DNA of 50,858 bases from Saccharomonospora sp. CUA-673 (GTDB lineage Bacteria > Actinomycetota > Actinomycetes > Mycobacteriales > Pseudonocardiaceae). The notes beneath the pieces are model-generated. The model searched no databases, was not told the origin of the DNA, and was given only the letters and a program-made list of their open reading frames with translations. How positions within the stretch are numbered: the first letter of the stretch is position 1; every line of letters starts with the position of its first letter. Positions 38,957-50,858 of the stretch are shown in pieces. A program made the translations under genes and the position numbers. The stretch is from positions 1-50,858 of the forward strand of contig NZ_MKKE01000032.1 of assembly GCF_001942305.1 (NCBI RefSeq), given 5' to 3'.

Positions 38957-39909
38957 ATGACACCGATTTCGCCGATGCAGCATCTGCTCAGCACCGAGGG
39001 TCTCGGTCGCGACGAGGCCACGGCGGTGCTCGACACCGCCGACGAGCTCAAGCGCACCCTGCTCGGGCGCGAGGTCAAGAAGCTGCCGACCCTGCGCGGG
39101 CGCACGGTCATCACGATGTTCTACGAGAACTCGACCCGGACGCGGGTGTCGTTCGAGATCGCCGGCAAGTGGATGAGCGCCGACGTCGTGAACGTCTCGG
39201 CGGGTGGTTCGTCGGTCGGCAAGGGCGAGTCGCTGCGGGACACGGCGCTGACCCTGTCGGCGGCGGGGGCGGACTGCGTGATCGTCCGGCATCCGGCCTC
39301 GGGCGCACCGAAGCGGCTGACCGAATGGCTCTCCGACACGCGCACCTCGGTCGTCAACGCGGGCGACGGGATGCACGAGCACCCGACGCAGGCGCTGCTG
39401 GACGCGGCGACCTGCGCGAACGGCTCGGGGGGATCGAGGGCAGGCGGATCGCGATCGTCGGCGACGTCCTGCACAGCCGGGTGGCGCGCTCGAACGTGCA
39501 CCTGCTGGCGACCCTCGGCGCGGAGGTGGTGCTCGTGGCGCCGCCGACGCTGCTGCCGCAGGGCGTCGAGCAGTGGCCGGTGACCACGGCCCACGAGCTC
39601 GACGCGCAGCTGCCCACCGTGGACGCGGTGATGATGTTGCGGGTGCAGGCCGAGCGGATGCACGGCGGGTTCTTCCCGTCGGCGCGCGAGTACTCGATCG
39701 CCTACGGCCTCAACGAGAAGCGGATGGCGATGTTGCCCGAACATTCCGTGGTGCTGCACCCGGGGCCGATGCTGCGCGGGATGGAGATCGCCTCGCCGGT
39801 CGCCGACAGTCCGCGGGCGGCGATCACGGACCAGGTGAGCAACGGTGTCCACGTGCGGATGGCCGTGCTGTACCACCTGCTCGCAGGAGACGGAGACCAC
39901 CATGGCTGA
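38957..39909 (+). CDS. pyrB: Aspartate carbamoyltransferase catalytic subunit (apparent -1 frameshift)
   Basis: Condenses carbamoyl phosphate with aspartate. [18 protein letters not shown] is the carbamoyl-phosphate site, [20 protein letters not shown] and [11 protein letters not shown] follow. The frame is then lost at about 39404-39411, and [26 protein letters not shown] to [14 protein letters not shown] [20 protein letters not shown] continues in another frame. One added base gives 317 residues, the normal length. ATG 38957 lies 7 bases after the pyrR stop. No pyrI regulatory subunit is present, as usual in actinobacteria. Confidence 0.95.
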
Positions 39910-39976
39910 TACTCGGCGCCTTTTCCGGACATGGTGGTCGACGGGTGCGGGTGTCCCGCAGAAGACGGAGATGCGA

Positions 39977-41275
39977 ATGTCTGAGGTTCTGCTGAAGGGT
40001 GTGCGCCCGTACGGCGAGGGCGACGGTGTGGACGTGCTCGTCGCCGACGGCGTGATCGCCGAGATCGGCGCCCCCGGTGCGGTCGCTGCGCCGGGGTCGG
40101 CCGAGGTCGTCGAGGCCGAGGGCCAGGTGTTGCTGCCGGGTCTGGTCGATCTGCACACGCATCTGCGCGAGCCCGGCCGCGAGGACACCGAGACCGTCGA
40201 GAGTGGATCGCGGGCTGCCGCCCTGGGCGGCTACACGGCCGTGTTCGCCATGGCCAACACCGACCCGGTCGCCGACAACTCGCTCGTCACGGGCCACGTG
40301 TGGCGCCTCGGCCAGGAGGTCGGCCTCGTCGACGTGTACCCGGTGGGCGCGGTGACGGTGGGCCTGAAGGGCGAACGGCTCGCCGAGATGGGGACCATGG
40401 CCACCTCGGAGGCCGGGGTGCGGGTGTTCTCCGACGACGGGCTGTGCGTGGCCGATCCGCTGGTGATGCGGCGGGCACTGGAGTACTCGACCGCCCTGGG
40501 TGTGGTCGTGGCCCAGCACGCCGAGGAACCGCGGCTCACCGACGGTGCGCAGGCCAACGAGGGCGAACGCGCGTCGCGCTTGGGGTATGTGGGGTGGCCG
40601 TCGTCGGCGGAGGAGTCGATCGTCGCGCGCGACTGCATCCTCGCCCGGCACGCGGGTGCTCGACTGCACATCTGCCACGTCTCCACGACCGGTACCGTGG
40701 ACGTGCTGACCTGGGCGAAGGAGCTCGGGATCGACGTGACGGCCGAGGTGACCCCGCATCACCTGCTGCTCACCGACGAGCGACTCGAGACCTACGACCC
40801 GGTCAACAAGGTCAACCCGCCGCTGCGCGCCGAGCGTGACGTCGACCGGCTCCGGCAGGCGCTGGCCGAGGGTGTGCTCGACTGCGTGGCCACCGATCAC
40901 GCGCCCCACGCCGAGCAGGACAAGTGCTCCGAGTGGAGTGCGGCGCGGCCGGGGATGCTCGGCCTGCAGACGGCGCTGTCGATCGTGGTGGAGACGATGG
41001 TGCGGCCCGGGCTGCTGGACTGGCGAGGGGTGGCGCGGGTGATGAGCGAACGTCCGTCGGAGATCGCGCGGCTGCCCGACCAGGGCAGGCCGCTGGCGGA
41101 AGGGGAGCCGGCGAACCTGGTTCTCGTCGATCCGGACGCCGAGTGGACCGTGCGGGGACCGGAGCTGGCAAGCATTGCGCACAACACCCCGTTCGAGGGG
41201 ATGCGACTGCCCGCCGTGGTGACGGCCACGCTGCTGCGTGGGCGGATCACGGCTCGTGAAGGGAAGATTGACTGA
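39977..41275 (+). CDS. pyrC: Dihydroorotase
   Basis: Cyclises carbamoyl aspartate to dihydroorotate; zinc amidohydrolase of 432 residues. Metal ligands are in [17 protein letters not shown] and in CHVSTTG and [23 protein letters not shown] and NKVNPPLR are further family signatures. ATG 39977 ([15 protein letters not shown]) matches the start of mycobacterial homologues and has GGAG 6 bases before it. An in-frame ATG at 39902, also with GGAG 6 bases upstream and overlapping the pyrB stop, would add 25 residues with no homology, so it is less likely. The stop overlaps the next gene (TGATG). Confidence 0.96.
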   Translation: MSEVLLKGVRPYGEGDGVDVLVADGVIAEIGAPGAVAAPGSAEVVEAEGQVLLPGLVDLHTHLREPGREDTETVESGSRAAALGGYTAVFAMANTDPVADNSLVTGHVWRLGQEVGLVDVYPVGAVTVGLKGERLAEMGTMATSEAGVRVFSDDGLCVADPLVMRRALEYSTALGVVVAQHAEEPRLTDGAQANEGERASRLGYVGWPSSAEESIVARDCILARHAGARLHICHVSTTGTVDVLTWAKELGIDVTAEVTPHHLLLTDERLETYDPVNKVNPPLRAERDVDRLRQALAEGVLDCVATDHAPHAEQDKCSEWSAARPGMLGLQTALSIVVETMVRPGLLDWRGVARVMSERPSEIARLPDQGRPLAEGEPANLVLVDPDAEWTVRGPELASIAHNTPFEGMRLPAVVTATLLRGRITAREGKID

Positions 41276-41808
41276 TGGAACGGCTGTTGCTCTCGCTGTT
41301 GTTCGCCGCGCTGCTCGCGCTGTGTGTGTACGGCATGTGGCGAGGCTGGCGACGACAGGCGCGGACGCAGAGTGTGCGCATCCCTCCGTTCCCGGAGCGC
41401 CCGGAGTCCCCGGGTGCGGCCGAGCTGGAGGAGTCGGGGCTCTACGTGGCGACGACGTATGCGGGGCACTGGCAGGAGCGCATCGTCACGCGCGGTGCGG
41501 GCCTGCGCGGCCCGGCGACCTTGCGGCTGCACGCCGACGGGATCGACGTCGACCGGGCGGGCATGCCCGGGTTCTGGATCCCGCGCTCGGCGATCACGGG
41601 CGTGGCCACGGGCCGCGGCATGGCCGGCAAGGTCATGGGCAGCAACAGCCTGTTGGTCGTGACCTGGGTGGTCGGTGACGGGGACGACGCGGTGGAGGTC
41701 GACACCGGCTTCCGCGCGGACGACCGCGGGGTCTATCCGCAGTGGATCGAACGCCTCGACGGCACGCAGGTCGAGGCCGGGCAGGGGAATGGAGGTGCCC
41801 AGGTATGA
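41275..41808 (+). CDS. PH-like domain membrane protein (homologue of M. tuberculosis Rv1382)
   Basis: A 177-residue protein with one N-terminal membrane segment (LLLSLLFAALLALCVYGMW) and a soluble domain with GLYVATTYAGHWQERIVTRG AGLRGPATLRLHADGIDVDR and FWIPRSAITGVATGRGMAGK, the pattern of bacterial PH-like domains. It is always found between pyrC and carA in actinobacteria (Rv1382, SCO1485) and has no known role; a link to pyrimidine synthesis rests on position. ATG 41275 overlaps the pyrC stop and its own TGA overlaps the carA ATG. Confidence 0.85.
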   Translation: MERLLLSLLFAALLALCVYGMWRGWRRQARTQSVRIPPFPERPESPGAAELEESGLYVATTYAGHWQERIVTRGAGLRGPATLRLHADGIDVDRAGMPGFWIPRSAITGVATGRGMAGKVMGSNSLLVVTWVVGDGDDAVEVDTGFRADDRGVYPQWIERLDGTQVEAGQGNGGAQV

Positions 41809-42927
41809 CCGGCACACGTACACCGGCCGCACTCGTGCTCGAGGACGGCCGGATCTTCCGGGGCACCGCCTACGGCGCGAGGGTTCGGCGCTCGGGGAGG
41901 TCGTGTTCTGCACGGGCATGACGGGGTATCAGGAGACGCTGACCGACCCGTCGTACCGCAGGCAGATCGTGGTGCAGACCGCGCCGCAGATCGGCAACAC
42001 CGGCTGGAACGACGAGGACGACGAGTCGAGCCGCATCTGGGTCGCCGGCTACGTCGTGCGGGACCCGGCGCGAAGCCCGTCGAGCTGGCGCGCGACGCGG
42101 GGGCTCGACGACGAGCTGCGCACGCAGGGCGTCGTGGGGATCTCCGATGTGGACACCCGCACGCTCACCCGGCACATCCGCGAGCACGGCGCGATGCGCG
42201 CGGGCGTGTTCTCCGGTGAGGGTCTGGCCGGGCCGGACGAGATGATCGCGGCCGTGACGGCGAGTCCCGCCATGGCCGGCGCCGACCTGGCCGGCGAGGT
42301 GACGACGGCGCAGCCGTACGTCGTGCCCGCCGCGGGCGAGGCCCGGTTCCGCGTGGCCGCCCTGGACCTCGGGATCAAGTCGAACACCCCGCGCCGGATG
42401 ACGCAGCGGGGCATCGAGGTGCACGTGCTGCCCGCCTCGTCCACGGTGGACGATCTGCTGGCCGTCGAACCGGACGGGGTGTTCCTGTCCAACGGTCCGG
42501 GCGACCCGCAGACCCAGGACCACGCGACCGAGCTGACGAAGTCGGTGCTGCAGCGCGAGATCCCGCTGTTCGGGATCTGCTTCGGCAACCAGATCCTCGG
42601 CCGCGCGCTCGGGCTCGGCACGTACAAGATGCGCTACGGCCACCGGGGCATCAACATCCCGGTGATCGACGCGGCCACCGGCCGGGTCGCGATCACCGCG
42701 CAGAACCACGGGTTCGCCCTCGAGGGCGAACCGGCGCAGCGGTTCGAATCGCCGTTCGGCGCCGCGCAGATCAGCCACCACTGCCCGAACGACGACACGG
42801 TCGAAGGCGTGCGCTGCCTCGACGTGCCCGCGTTCTCGGTGCAGTACCACCCGGAGGCGGCGGCCGGCCCGCACGACGCCGACCCCTTGTTCGACGAATT
42901 CGTCTCGCTCATGGAGGCGCGGAACTG

Positions 42928-42928
<1 letters not shown>
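41805..42928 (+). CDS. carA: Carbamoyl-phosphate synthase small (glutaminase) subunit (apparent -1 frameshift)
   Basis: Hydrolyses glutamine and channels ammonia to CarB. The first 25 residues ([17 protein letters not shown]) are in one frame. One lost G at about 41876-41881 moves the rest to another: [26 protein letters not shown], then the class I glutaminase domain [24 protein letters not shown], nucleophile C in [15 protein letters not shown] and the catalytic H-x-E in [11 protein letters not shown]. Restored length 374 residues. ATG 41805 overlaps the previous stop; the TGA overlaps the carB ATG. Since carB and the operon are intact, the break is unlikely to be biological. Confidence 0.95.
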
Positions 42929-46271
<3,343 letters not shown>

Positions 46272-46275
<4 letters not shown>

Positions 46276-47138
46276 CCGAGCGGTTCGGCGCTCGGCTGGC
46301 CCGCGCGGTCGCCGCGCGCGGGCCGCTGTGCGCCGGGATCGACCCGCATCCGGGCCTGGTGTCCGAATGGGGGCTTCCGGGTGATGTGAGCGGTCTCGAC
46401 CGGTTCGCCCTGGGCGCCGCGGAGGCGCTGGCCGAGCATGTGGCGGTCGTCAAACCGCAGTCGGCGTTCTTCGAGGCGCACGGCTCGGCCGGCGTGGCGG
46501 TGCTGGAGCGGGTGATCGCGCGCTGCCGGGAGGCCGGGGCGCTCGTGCTGCTCGACGTCAAACGGGGCGACATCGGCTCGACGATGGCGGCCTACGCCGC
46601 GGCGTACCTGTCCGACGACTCGCCGTTGGCGGCCGACGCCGTCACCGTGTCGCCCTACCTGGGCTTCGGGGCGCTGGAACCGGCGTTCGCGGCCGCGGAG
46701 GCGTCCCGGCAGGGTCGGGGCGTGTTCGTGCTCGCCCGCACGTCGAACGTCGACGGACAGGCGCTGCAGACGGCCGAGGTAGGCGGGGTGGGCGGAATCT
46801 CGGTCGCCCAGTCCATAGTGGACCAGGCGGCCGGGCGCAATGCCGGCGTCGACCCGCTGGGCGACGTCGGGGTGGTCGTGGGTGCGACGAACGTCCCGGG
46901 TGAGCTTCGCCTCGCTGGGCTGAACGGCCCAATTCTGGCGCCCGGTTTCGGCGCCCAGGGGGCGACGGCGGACGACCTCGCGACGGTGTTCGGAGACGCT
47001 CTGTCGGCGGTGCTGCCCGCCTCGTCACGGGCCCTGCTGCGGGCCGGTCCGGACCCTGCGGCGATGCGCGCACAGCTGCGTCTGGTGCAGGACGAGCTGG
47101 CCGGGATCACCGCCGGTGCCGGCGGCTCCCCGGCGTGA
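46272..47138 (+). CDS. pyrF: Orotidine 5'-phosphate decarboxylase, type 2
   Basis: Final step of UMP synthesis. A 288-residue protein of the type 2 family used by mycobacteria: [34 protein letters not shown], the catalytic [32 protein letters not shown] and [10 protein letters not shown], ending with [13 protein letters not shown] 46272 overlaps the carB stop. Last gene of the pyr operon here; pyrD (dihydroorotate dehydrogenase) is absent between carB and pyrF. Confidence 0.96.
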
Positions 47139-47513
47139 TCCGGATGGGGGAGTCCGGTTCGCGGAAGTGAATGGATCCCCAGGTCCACCGGGATTTTGAT
47201 CTTGCACTACGCTGTCGACGAAGATGGCGCGGCGGGGGTACGCGGTGTCATCGTCACCGCCTTCCGGGAGGCGGAACCCCGGCTTGTGGCGATCGAGGAG
47301 GGTGCCACGGGTAGGGTCTTCCCGGATCGCGTGCCGCGGCCCCCAGTCGCGGCACAGGAGCGACACGGCGGGCGCCGAAGGACCGGCCGGTGCCGGGAAT
47401 TCCCGGGCCTTACCGGCCCGGGTTCAGCGCTCACCCCCGCATTGTGAGTCCAGGTCAGGGGTGGGTACGGTCGCCACACCCACCCAGAATTTTGAGTAAT
47501 ACCGGAGGAAAAC
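47139..47513 (+). promoter_or_regulatory. 375-base leader/intergenic region before mihF with overlapping palindromes
   Basis: No gene is apparent. CCGGGAATTCCCGG (47393-47406) is a perfect 14-base palindrome. CCCGGGCC (47402-47409) and GGCCCGGG (47415-47422) form an 8-bp stem with a TTACC loop. The two structures share bases 47402-47406 and cannot form together. A GGAGG ribosome site (47502-47506) serves mihF. The region must hold the pyr operon end and probably the mihF promoter, but I cannot place a convincing -35/-10 pair. Confidence 0.55.
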
Positions 47514-47831
47514 GTGGCACTTCCCCAGCTCACCGAGGAACAGCGTGCTGCGGCGCTGGAGAAGGCCGCCGCCGCCCGTCGCGCCCGCGCGGAGCTCAAG
47601 GAGCGGCTCAAGCGCGGCGGTACGACCCTCGCTGATGTGCTGAAGCAGGCCGACGAGGACGAAGTGCTCGGCAAGATGAAGGTCTCCGCGCTGCTGGAGG
47701 CCCTGCCGGGTGTGGGCAAGGTACGTGCACAGCAGACGATGGAGCGCCTCGAGATCGCGGCCAGCCGTCGTCTGCGCGGCCTCGGTGAACGGCAGCGCAA
47801 GGCGCTGCTCGCCGAGTTCAGCGGCGAGTGA
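47514..47831 (+). CDS. mihF: Integration host factor, actinobacterial (mIHF/sIHF)
   Basis: A 105-residue nucleoid-associated DNA-bending protein, unrelated in fold to E. coli IHF. The family start LPQLTEEQRAAALEKAAAAR and the helix-two-turn-helix LLEALPGVGKVRAQQTMERL EIAASRRLRGLG are unmistakable. GTG 47514 follows CCGGAGGAAAA. Its stop overlaps the gmk GTG as GTGA. Position between pyrF and gmk is that of M. tuberculosis Rv1388 and Streptomyces sIHF. Confidence 0.97.
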   Translation: MALPQLTEEQRAAALEKAAAARRARAELKERLKRGGTTLADVLKQADEDEVLGKMKVSALLEALPGVGKVRAQQTMERLEIAASRRLRGLGERQRKALLAEFSGE

Positions 47832-48538
47832 GCGAGCAGCGACAGCGCGGCTCGAACCAGGCCGGCGTGCGCGGCGGCCGTAGGGCATCCGGTGAGCCGG
47901 TGTCGGGCACGTCCGCCCGGCGCCGGCTCACCGTCGTATCGGGCCCGTCCGGGGTCGGGAAATCGAGCGTCGTGAGCGAACTGCGCCGCCTCGATCCGGA
48001 CATCTACTTCAGCATCTCCATGACCACGCGCGCACCGCGCGAGGGCGAGGTCGACGGCGCGCACTACCACTTCGTCGACCGTGCGACGTTCGACGAGATG
48101 GTCGAGCAGGGCCGCTTCCTCGAACACGCCGAGTTCGCGGGCAACTGCTACGGCACCCCGCGCGGCCCCGTCGAGGAGGCGCTCGAATCCGGCAGATCGG
48201 CCGTGCTCGAGATCGAACTGCAGGGCGCCCGTCAGGTTCGCCAGGCCATGCCCGAGGCGCAGCTGGTGATGCTGCTGCCGCCGTCGTGGGGCGAACTCGT
48301 CGACCGGTTGACCGGCCGTGGCACCGAGGCCCTCGAGGCCGTGCAGGCCCGGCTGGGGGAGGCCGAGCGTGAACTGGCCGCCGCCAGCGAGTTCGACGCG
48401 CAGGTCGTCAATGCCGACGTGACGACCGCCGCGCGGGAGTTGTTAGACTTGGTCGACGGTGCCTCCGGGGAAGCCGGAGCCGCCGACGACGCCGATGCCT
48501 CGGACGTTTCGGACGCCTCCGATTCGTCGCGACCCTGA
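47828..48538 (+). CDS. gmk: Guanylate kinase
   Basis: Phosphorylates GMP to GDP. Walker A is [20 protein letters not shown] (residues about 34-53). The GMP-binding region is [40 protein letters not shown] and [31 protein letters not shown]. Of 236 residues, the first 30 and the last 25 (acidic D/A/S tail, [16 protein letters not shown]) are extensions not found in the core enzyme. The GTG overlaps the mihF stop. Confidence 0.95.
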   Translation: MSEQRQRGSNQAGVRGGRRASGEPVSGTSARRRLTVVSGPSGVGKSSVVSELRRLDPDIYFSISMTTRAPREGEVDGAHYHFVDRATFDEMVEQGRFLEHAEFAGNCYGTPRGPVEEALESGRSAVLEIELQGARQVRQAMPEAQLVMLLPPSWGELVDRLTGRGTEALEAVQARLGEAERELAAASEFDAQVVNADVTTAARELLDLVDGASGEAGAADDADASDVSDASDSSRP

Positions 48539-48627
48539 AGCCCCGGGGCCGTGGAAGCACCGGCGCCGACGAGAATCATTCCCACCAGACATCTTCGCGA
48601 CACCGCTTTCGCAGATTCGGAGCAGTA

Positions 48628-48903
48628 GTGACCGCGTTCACGTTGGGCCCGCAGAGCGAGCAGCTCGAGGGCATCACCAACCCGCCCATCGACGACCTGC
48701 TCGACAAGGTCAGCTCGAAGTACGCGCTCGTGGTCTACTCGGCCAAGCGGGCCCGCCAGATCAACGACTACTACGCGCAGCTCGGTGAGGGCCTGCTCGA
48801 GTACGTCGGCCCGCTCGTCGAGCCGGGTCCGCGCGAGAAGCCGCTGTCGATCGCGCTCCGCGAGATCCACGCCGGTCTCCTCGAGCACACCGAGGGCGAG
48901 TAA
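48628..48903 (+). CDS. rpoZ: DNA-directed RNA polymerase omega subunit
   Basis: A 91-residue omega subunit that helps assemble beta-prime. [40 protein letters not shown] contains the conserved S-K-Y-x-L-V and A-x-R-A-R-Q-I motifs, and ends [23 protein letters not shown] 48628 is the usual start. It lies 89 bases after gmk, and a weak stem (48903-48911 with 48941-48949, ACCACCACG/CGTGGTGGT) separates it from coaBC. Confidence 0.96.
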   Translation: MTAFTLGPQSEQLEGITNPPIDDLLDKVSSKYALVVYSAKRARQINDYYAQLGEGLLEYVGPLVEPGPREKPLSIALREIHAGLLEHTEGE

Positions 48904-48991
48904 CCACCACGGCGATGCCGGGTGTCCAGCCCGAACGCGGCGTGGTGGTGAGCACGTTGCGCTCGGGCGCGTGTCCCCGTAGGACCTACCT

Positions 48992-50215
48992 ATGAAGCGG
49001 ATCGTTCTCGGGGTCAGCGGCGGCATCGCGGCCTACAAGGCGTGCGAGGTCGTGCGCGGACTCACCGAAAGCGGCCACGACGTGCGGGTCGTGCCCACCG
49101 AGGCGGCCCTGAACTTCGTCGGTGCCGCCACCTTCGAGGCGTTGTCCGGACACCCGGTGCACACCGGGGTGTTCACTGCGGTGTCCGAGGTCCAGCACGT
49201 GCGGATCGGCCAGGAGGCCGACCTCGTGCTCGTCGTCCCGGCCACCGCCGACCTGCTCGCGAAGGCCGCGCACGGCCTGGCCGACGATCTGCTCACCGGC
49301 ACGCTGCTCACCGCGCGGTGTCCCGTGGCGTTCTTCCCCGCGATGCACACCGAGATGTGGGAGCACCCCGCCACCCGCGACAACGTCGCCACCCTCCGTG
49401 CGCGCGGCGCGGTCGTCGCCGAACCGGCCTCCGGCAGGCTCACCGGCGTCGACAGCGGCAAGGGCCGCCTCGCCGACCCCCGCGAGATCGTCGACCTCGC
49501 CCGCCTGCTGCTCGCCCGCGCCGATGCGCTGCCGCAGGACCTCGCGGGCCGCCGTGTGGTCGTGTCCGCGGGCGGCACCCGCGAGCGCCTCGACCCGGTG
49601 CGCCACCTCGGCAACCGCTCGTCGGGCAAACAGGGCTACGCCCTGGCCCGCGTCGCCGCGCAGCGCGGTGCGGACGTGACGCTCGTGTCCGCGCACACCG
49701 ACGCACTGCCCGAACCGGCCGGCGCCCGCATCGTGTCCGTCTCCAGCGCCGCCGAGCTCGGGGACGCCGTCGACGAGGCCGCGCGCGAGGCCGACGTCGT
49801 CGTCATGGCCGCCGCCGTCGCGGACTTCCGCCCCACCGGCTCGGCCAACCACAAGATCAAGAAGAGTGACGACTCGCCGGACCCGGTGATCGAACTCGCG
49901 CGCAACCGCGACATCCTCGCCGACCTCGTCCGGCAGCGACGCCCCGGCCAGATCATCGTCGGTTTCGCCGCCGAGACCGGCGACGAGCACGGCAGCGTCC
50001 TCGACCACGCCCGCTCCAAGCTCAAGCGCAAGGGCTGCGATCTGCTCGTCGTCAACGCCGTCGGCGACGGCAAGGCGTTCGACACCGAGGACAACACCGG
50101 CTGGTTGCTGGCCGCCGACGGCGCCGAGGAGCAGATCCCGCTGGGCGCCAAATCGCAGCTGGCCGCCACCGTGTGGGACGCCGCGGCGCGCCTGCTCGGC
50201 GACGCCACTGCCTGA
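48992..50215 (+). CDS. coaBC: Bifunctional phosphopantothenoylcysteine decarboxylase / phosphopantothenate-cysteine ligase
   Basis: Two steps of coenzyme A synthesis in one 407-residue protein. The CoaC part (residues 1-185) has ILGVSGGIAAYKACEVVRGL-type FMN binding, the catalytic His in VSEVQHVRIGQEADLVLVVP, PATADLLAKAAHGLADDLLT and the active-site Cys in TARCPVAFFPAMHTEMW. The CoaB part (about 186-407) has VVSAGGTRERLDPVRHLGNR SSGKQGYALA, MAAAVADFRP, the KIKK motif, and GFAAETGD. ATG 48992. Also known as dfp. Intact. Confidence 0.97.
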   Translation: MKRIVLGVSGGIAAYKACEVVRGLTESGHDVRVVPTEAALNFVGAATFEALSGHPVHTGVFTAVSEVQHVRIGQEADLVLVVPATADLLAKAAHGLADDLLTGTLLTARCPVAFFPAMHTEMWEHPATRDNVATLRARGAVVAEPASGRLTGVDSGKGRLADPREIVDLARLLLARADALPQDLAGRRVVVSAGGTRERLDPVRHLGNRSSGKQGYALARVAAQRGADVTLVSAHTDALPEPAGARIVSVSSAAELGDAVDEAAREADVVVMAAAVADFRPTGSANHKIKKSDDSPDPVIELARNRDILADLVRQRRPGQIIVGFAAETGDEHGSVLDHARSKLKRKGCDLLVVNAVGDGKAFDTEDNTGWLLAADGAEEQIPLGAKSQLAATVWDAAARLLGDATA

Positions 50216-50382
50216 CTCGCTGCCGGGGCGGACCCGCCGTGACCGGCGGCGTCTCACATGGCAGGACTGGCGCCGTGCCGCCGATAGGGTGACAGTGGCT
50301 TCAGTCGTCTGTAGGCCTCGGCGAGTACTCAGCGACAGAGGCCGCAGCGAACGAGTCCCCAGCGAAAGGTGAGGTGCCGCCG

Positions 50383-50858
50383 GTGCCCGTCCAGCGTCTG
50401 TTCACGAGTGAGTCCGTGACCGAGGGTCATCCGGACAAGATTTGTGACGCGATCAGCGACACGATTTTGGATGCGATGTTGTCGCAGGATCCGCGGTCGC
50501 GTGTCGCGGTGGAGACGTTGGTGACTACGGGTCAGATTCATGTGGCTGGTGAGGTCACGACGGCGGCGAACGTGGATGTGAACGCGTTGGCTCGGCAGGC
50601 GGTGCTCGACATCGGGTATGACTCGTCGGAGAAGGGTTTCGACGGCGCGTCGTGTGGCGTGAATGTGGCGATCGGTGCCCAGTCGCCGGACATTGCGCAG
50701 GGTGTGGACACCGCCTACGAGTCCCGCCTCGAGAACGCCCTCGACGACCTGGACAAGCAGGCGCCGGTGACCAGGGCCTGATGTTCGGTTACGCCTGCTC
50801 GGACACTCCTGAGTTGATGCCGTTGCCGATCGCTCTGGCGCACCGCCTGTCGCTGCGG
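50383..50858 (+). CDS. metK: S-adenosylmethionine synthetase, partial (window end; apparent -1 frameshift)
   Basis: The start of Met[41 protein letters not shown], and the Cys-containing [20 protein letters not shown]. The frame ends falsely at 50781 because one G is missing at about 50759-50763. The proper continuation [31 protein letters not shown] is in another frame and runs to the window edge. GTG 50383 ([12 protein letters not shown]) is chosen over 50374 as GAGG lies 8 bases upstream. The 5' 330 bases use many T- and G-ending codons, unlike coaBC, then switch to C-ending. Confidence 0.95.

Noticed and set aside
39902..39976. A 25-residue N-terminal extension of PyrC or a separate small gene
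   Set aside because: The extension has no similarity to dihydroorotases, and ATG 39977 has its own GGAG site and matches homologue starts.
50216..50382. A SAM riboswitch before metK
   Set aside because: Only a weak GGCCTC/GAGGCC pairing is visible; no SAM-I, SAM-II or SAM-IV core could be recognised. A near match to a BldD box (ACTCAGCGAC) also has the wrong final bases.

Overview
The window is high-GC actinobacterial chromosome, most likely from the Pseudonocardiales. It has many GTG starts, dense GTGA/ATGA/TGATG gene overlaps and C/G-ending codons. It carries BldD, mihF (mycobacterial integration host factor) and a translationally controlled PyrR leader. The right half has the actinobacterial order aroC-aroK-aroB-aroQ-(membrane protein)-pepP-efp-nusB-bldD-pyrR-pyrB-pyrC-(PH-like protein)-carA-carB-pyrF-mihF-gmk-rpoZ-coaBC-metK. 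Streptomyces has the same linkage through bldD; Mycobacterium tuberculosis has the aro and pyr parts at separate loci (both from memory). I saw no tRNA, rRNA, CRISPR array, insertion sequence or phage gene.

Left part (1-13.7 kb): a DUF222/HNH protein and a GyrI-like protein are followed by an accessory catabolic cluster. On the minus strand this reads GntR regulator, hyuA, hyuB, a long hairpin, an isopropylmalate-type dehydrogenase, and a second GntR regulator. Divergent from it are an aldehyde dehydrogenase, a short-chain dehydrogenase and a TetR regulator, followed by an oppositely oriented SDR with an extra N-terminal helical region and a CGNR zinc-finger regulator. The HyuB protein ends in a two-CxxC domain resembling the gamma subunit of acetone carboxylase, so the HyuA/HyuB pair may be an ATP-dependent ketone carboxylase with fused alpha and gamma subunits rather than a hydantoinase.

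Middle (13.7-29.4 kb): a DNA polymerase I-like protein, an acyl-CoA synthetase, an HTH regulator, a secreted subtilisin, an SDR plus histidine phosphatase pair, a TetR regulator with a ChoD-type oxidase, a siderophore-interacting protein behind an iron box, a small membrane protein, a serine hydrolase, and a divergent PTS (EIIC versus EIIB-EIIA) behind a DasR-type site. A prepilin peptidase closes this part.

Right (29.4-50.9 kb): shikimate/chorismate synthesis, translation factor EF-P, NusB, the developmental regulator BldD with an apparent autoregulatory box, the UMP biosynthesis operon (without pyrD) and the gmk/rpoZ/coaBC/metK housekeeping run. A GH43-like lipoprotein gene is inserted between aroQ and the membrane protein gene.

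Main caveat: fourteen genes, including carA, pyrB, pyrR, pepP and metK, are broken by sixteen frameshifts. Every one is a single missing base, and nearly all can be explained by loss of one G (or C) from a short run. This is far more like sequence error than gene decay, so these genes are annotated as whole genes across the shift.
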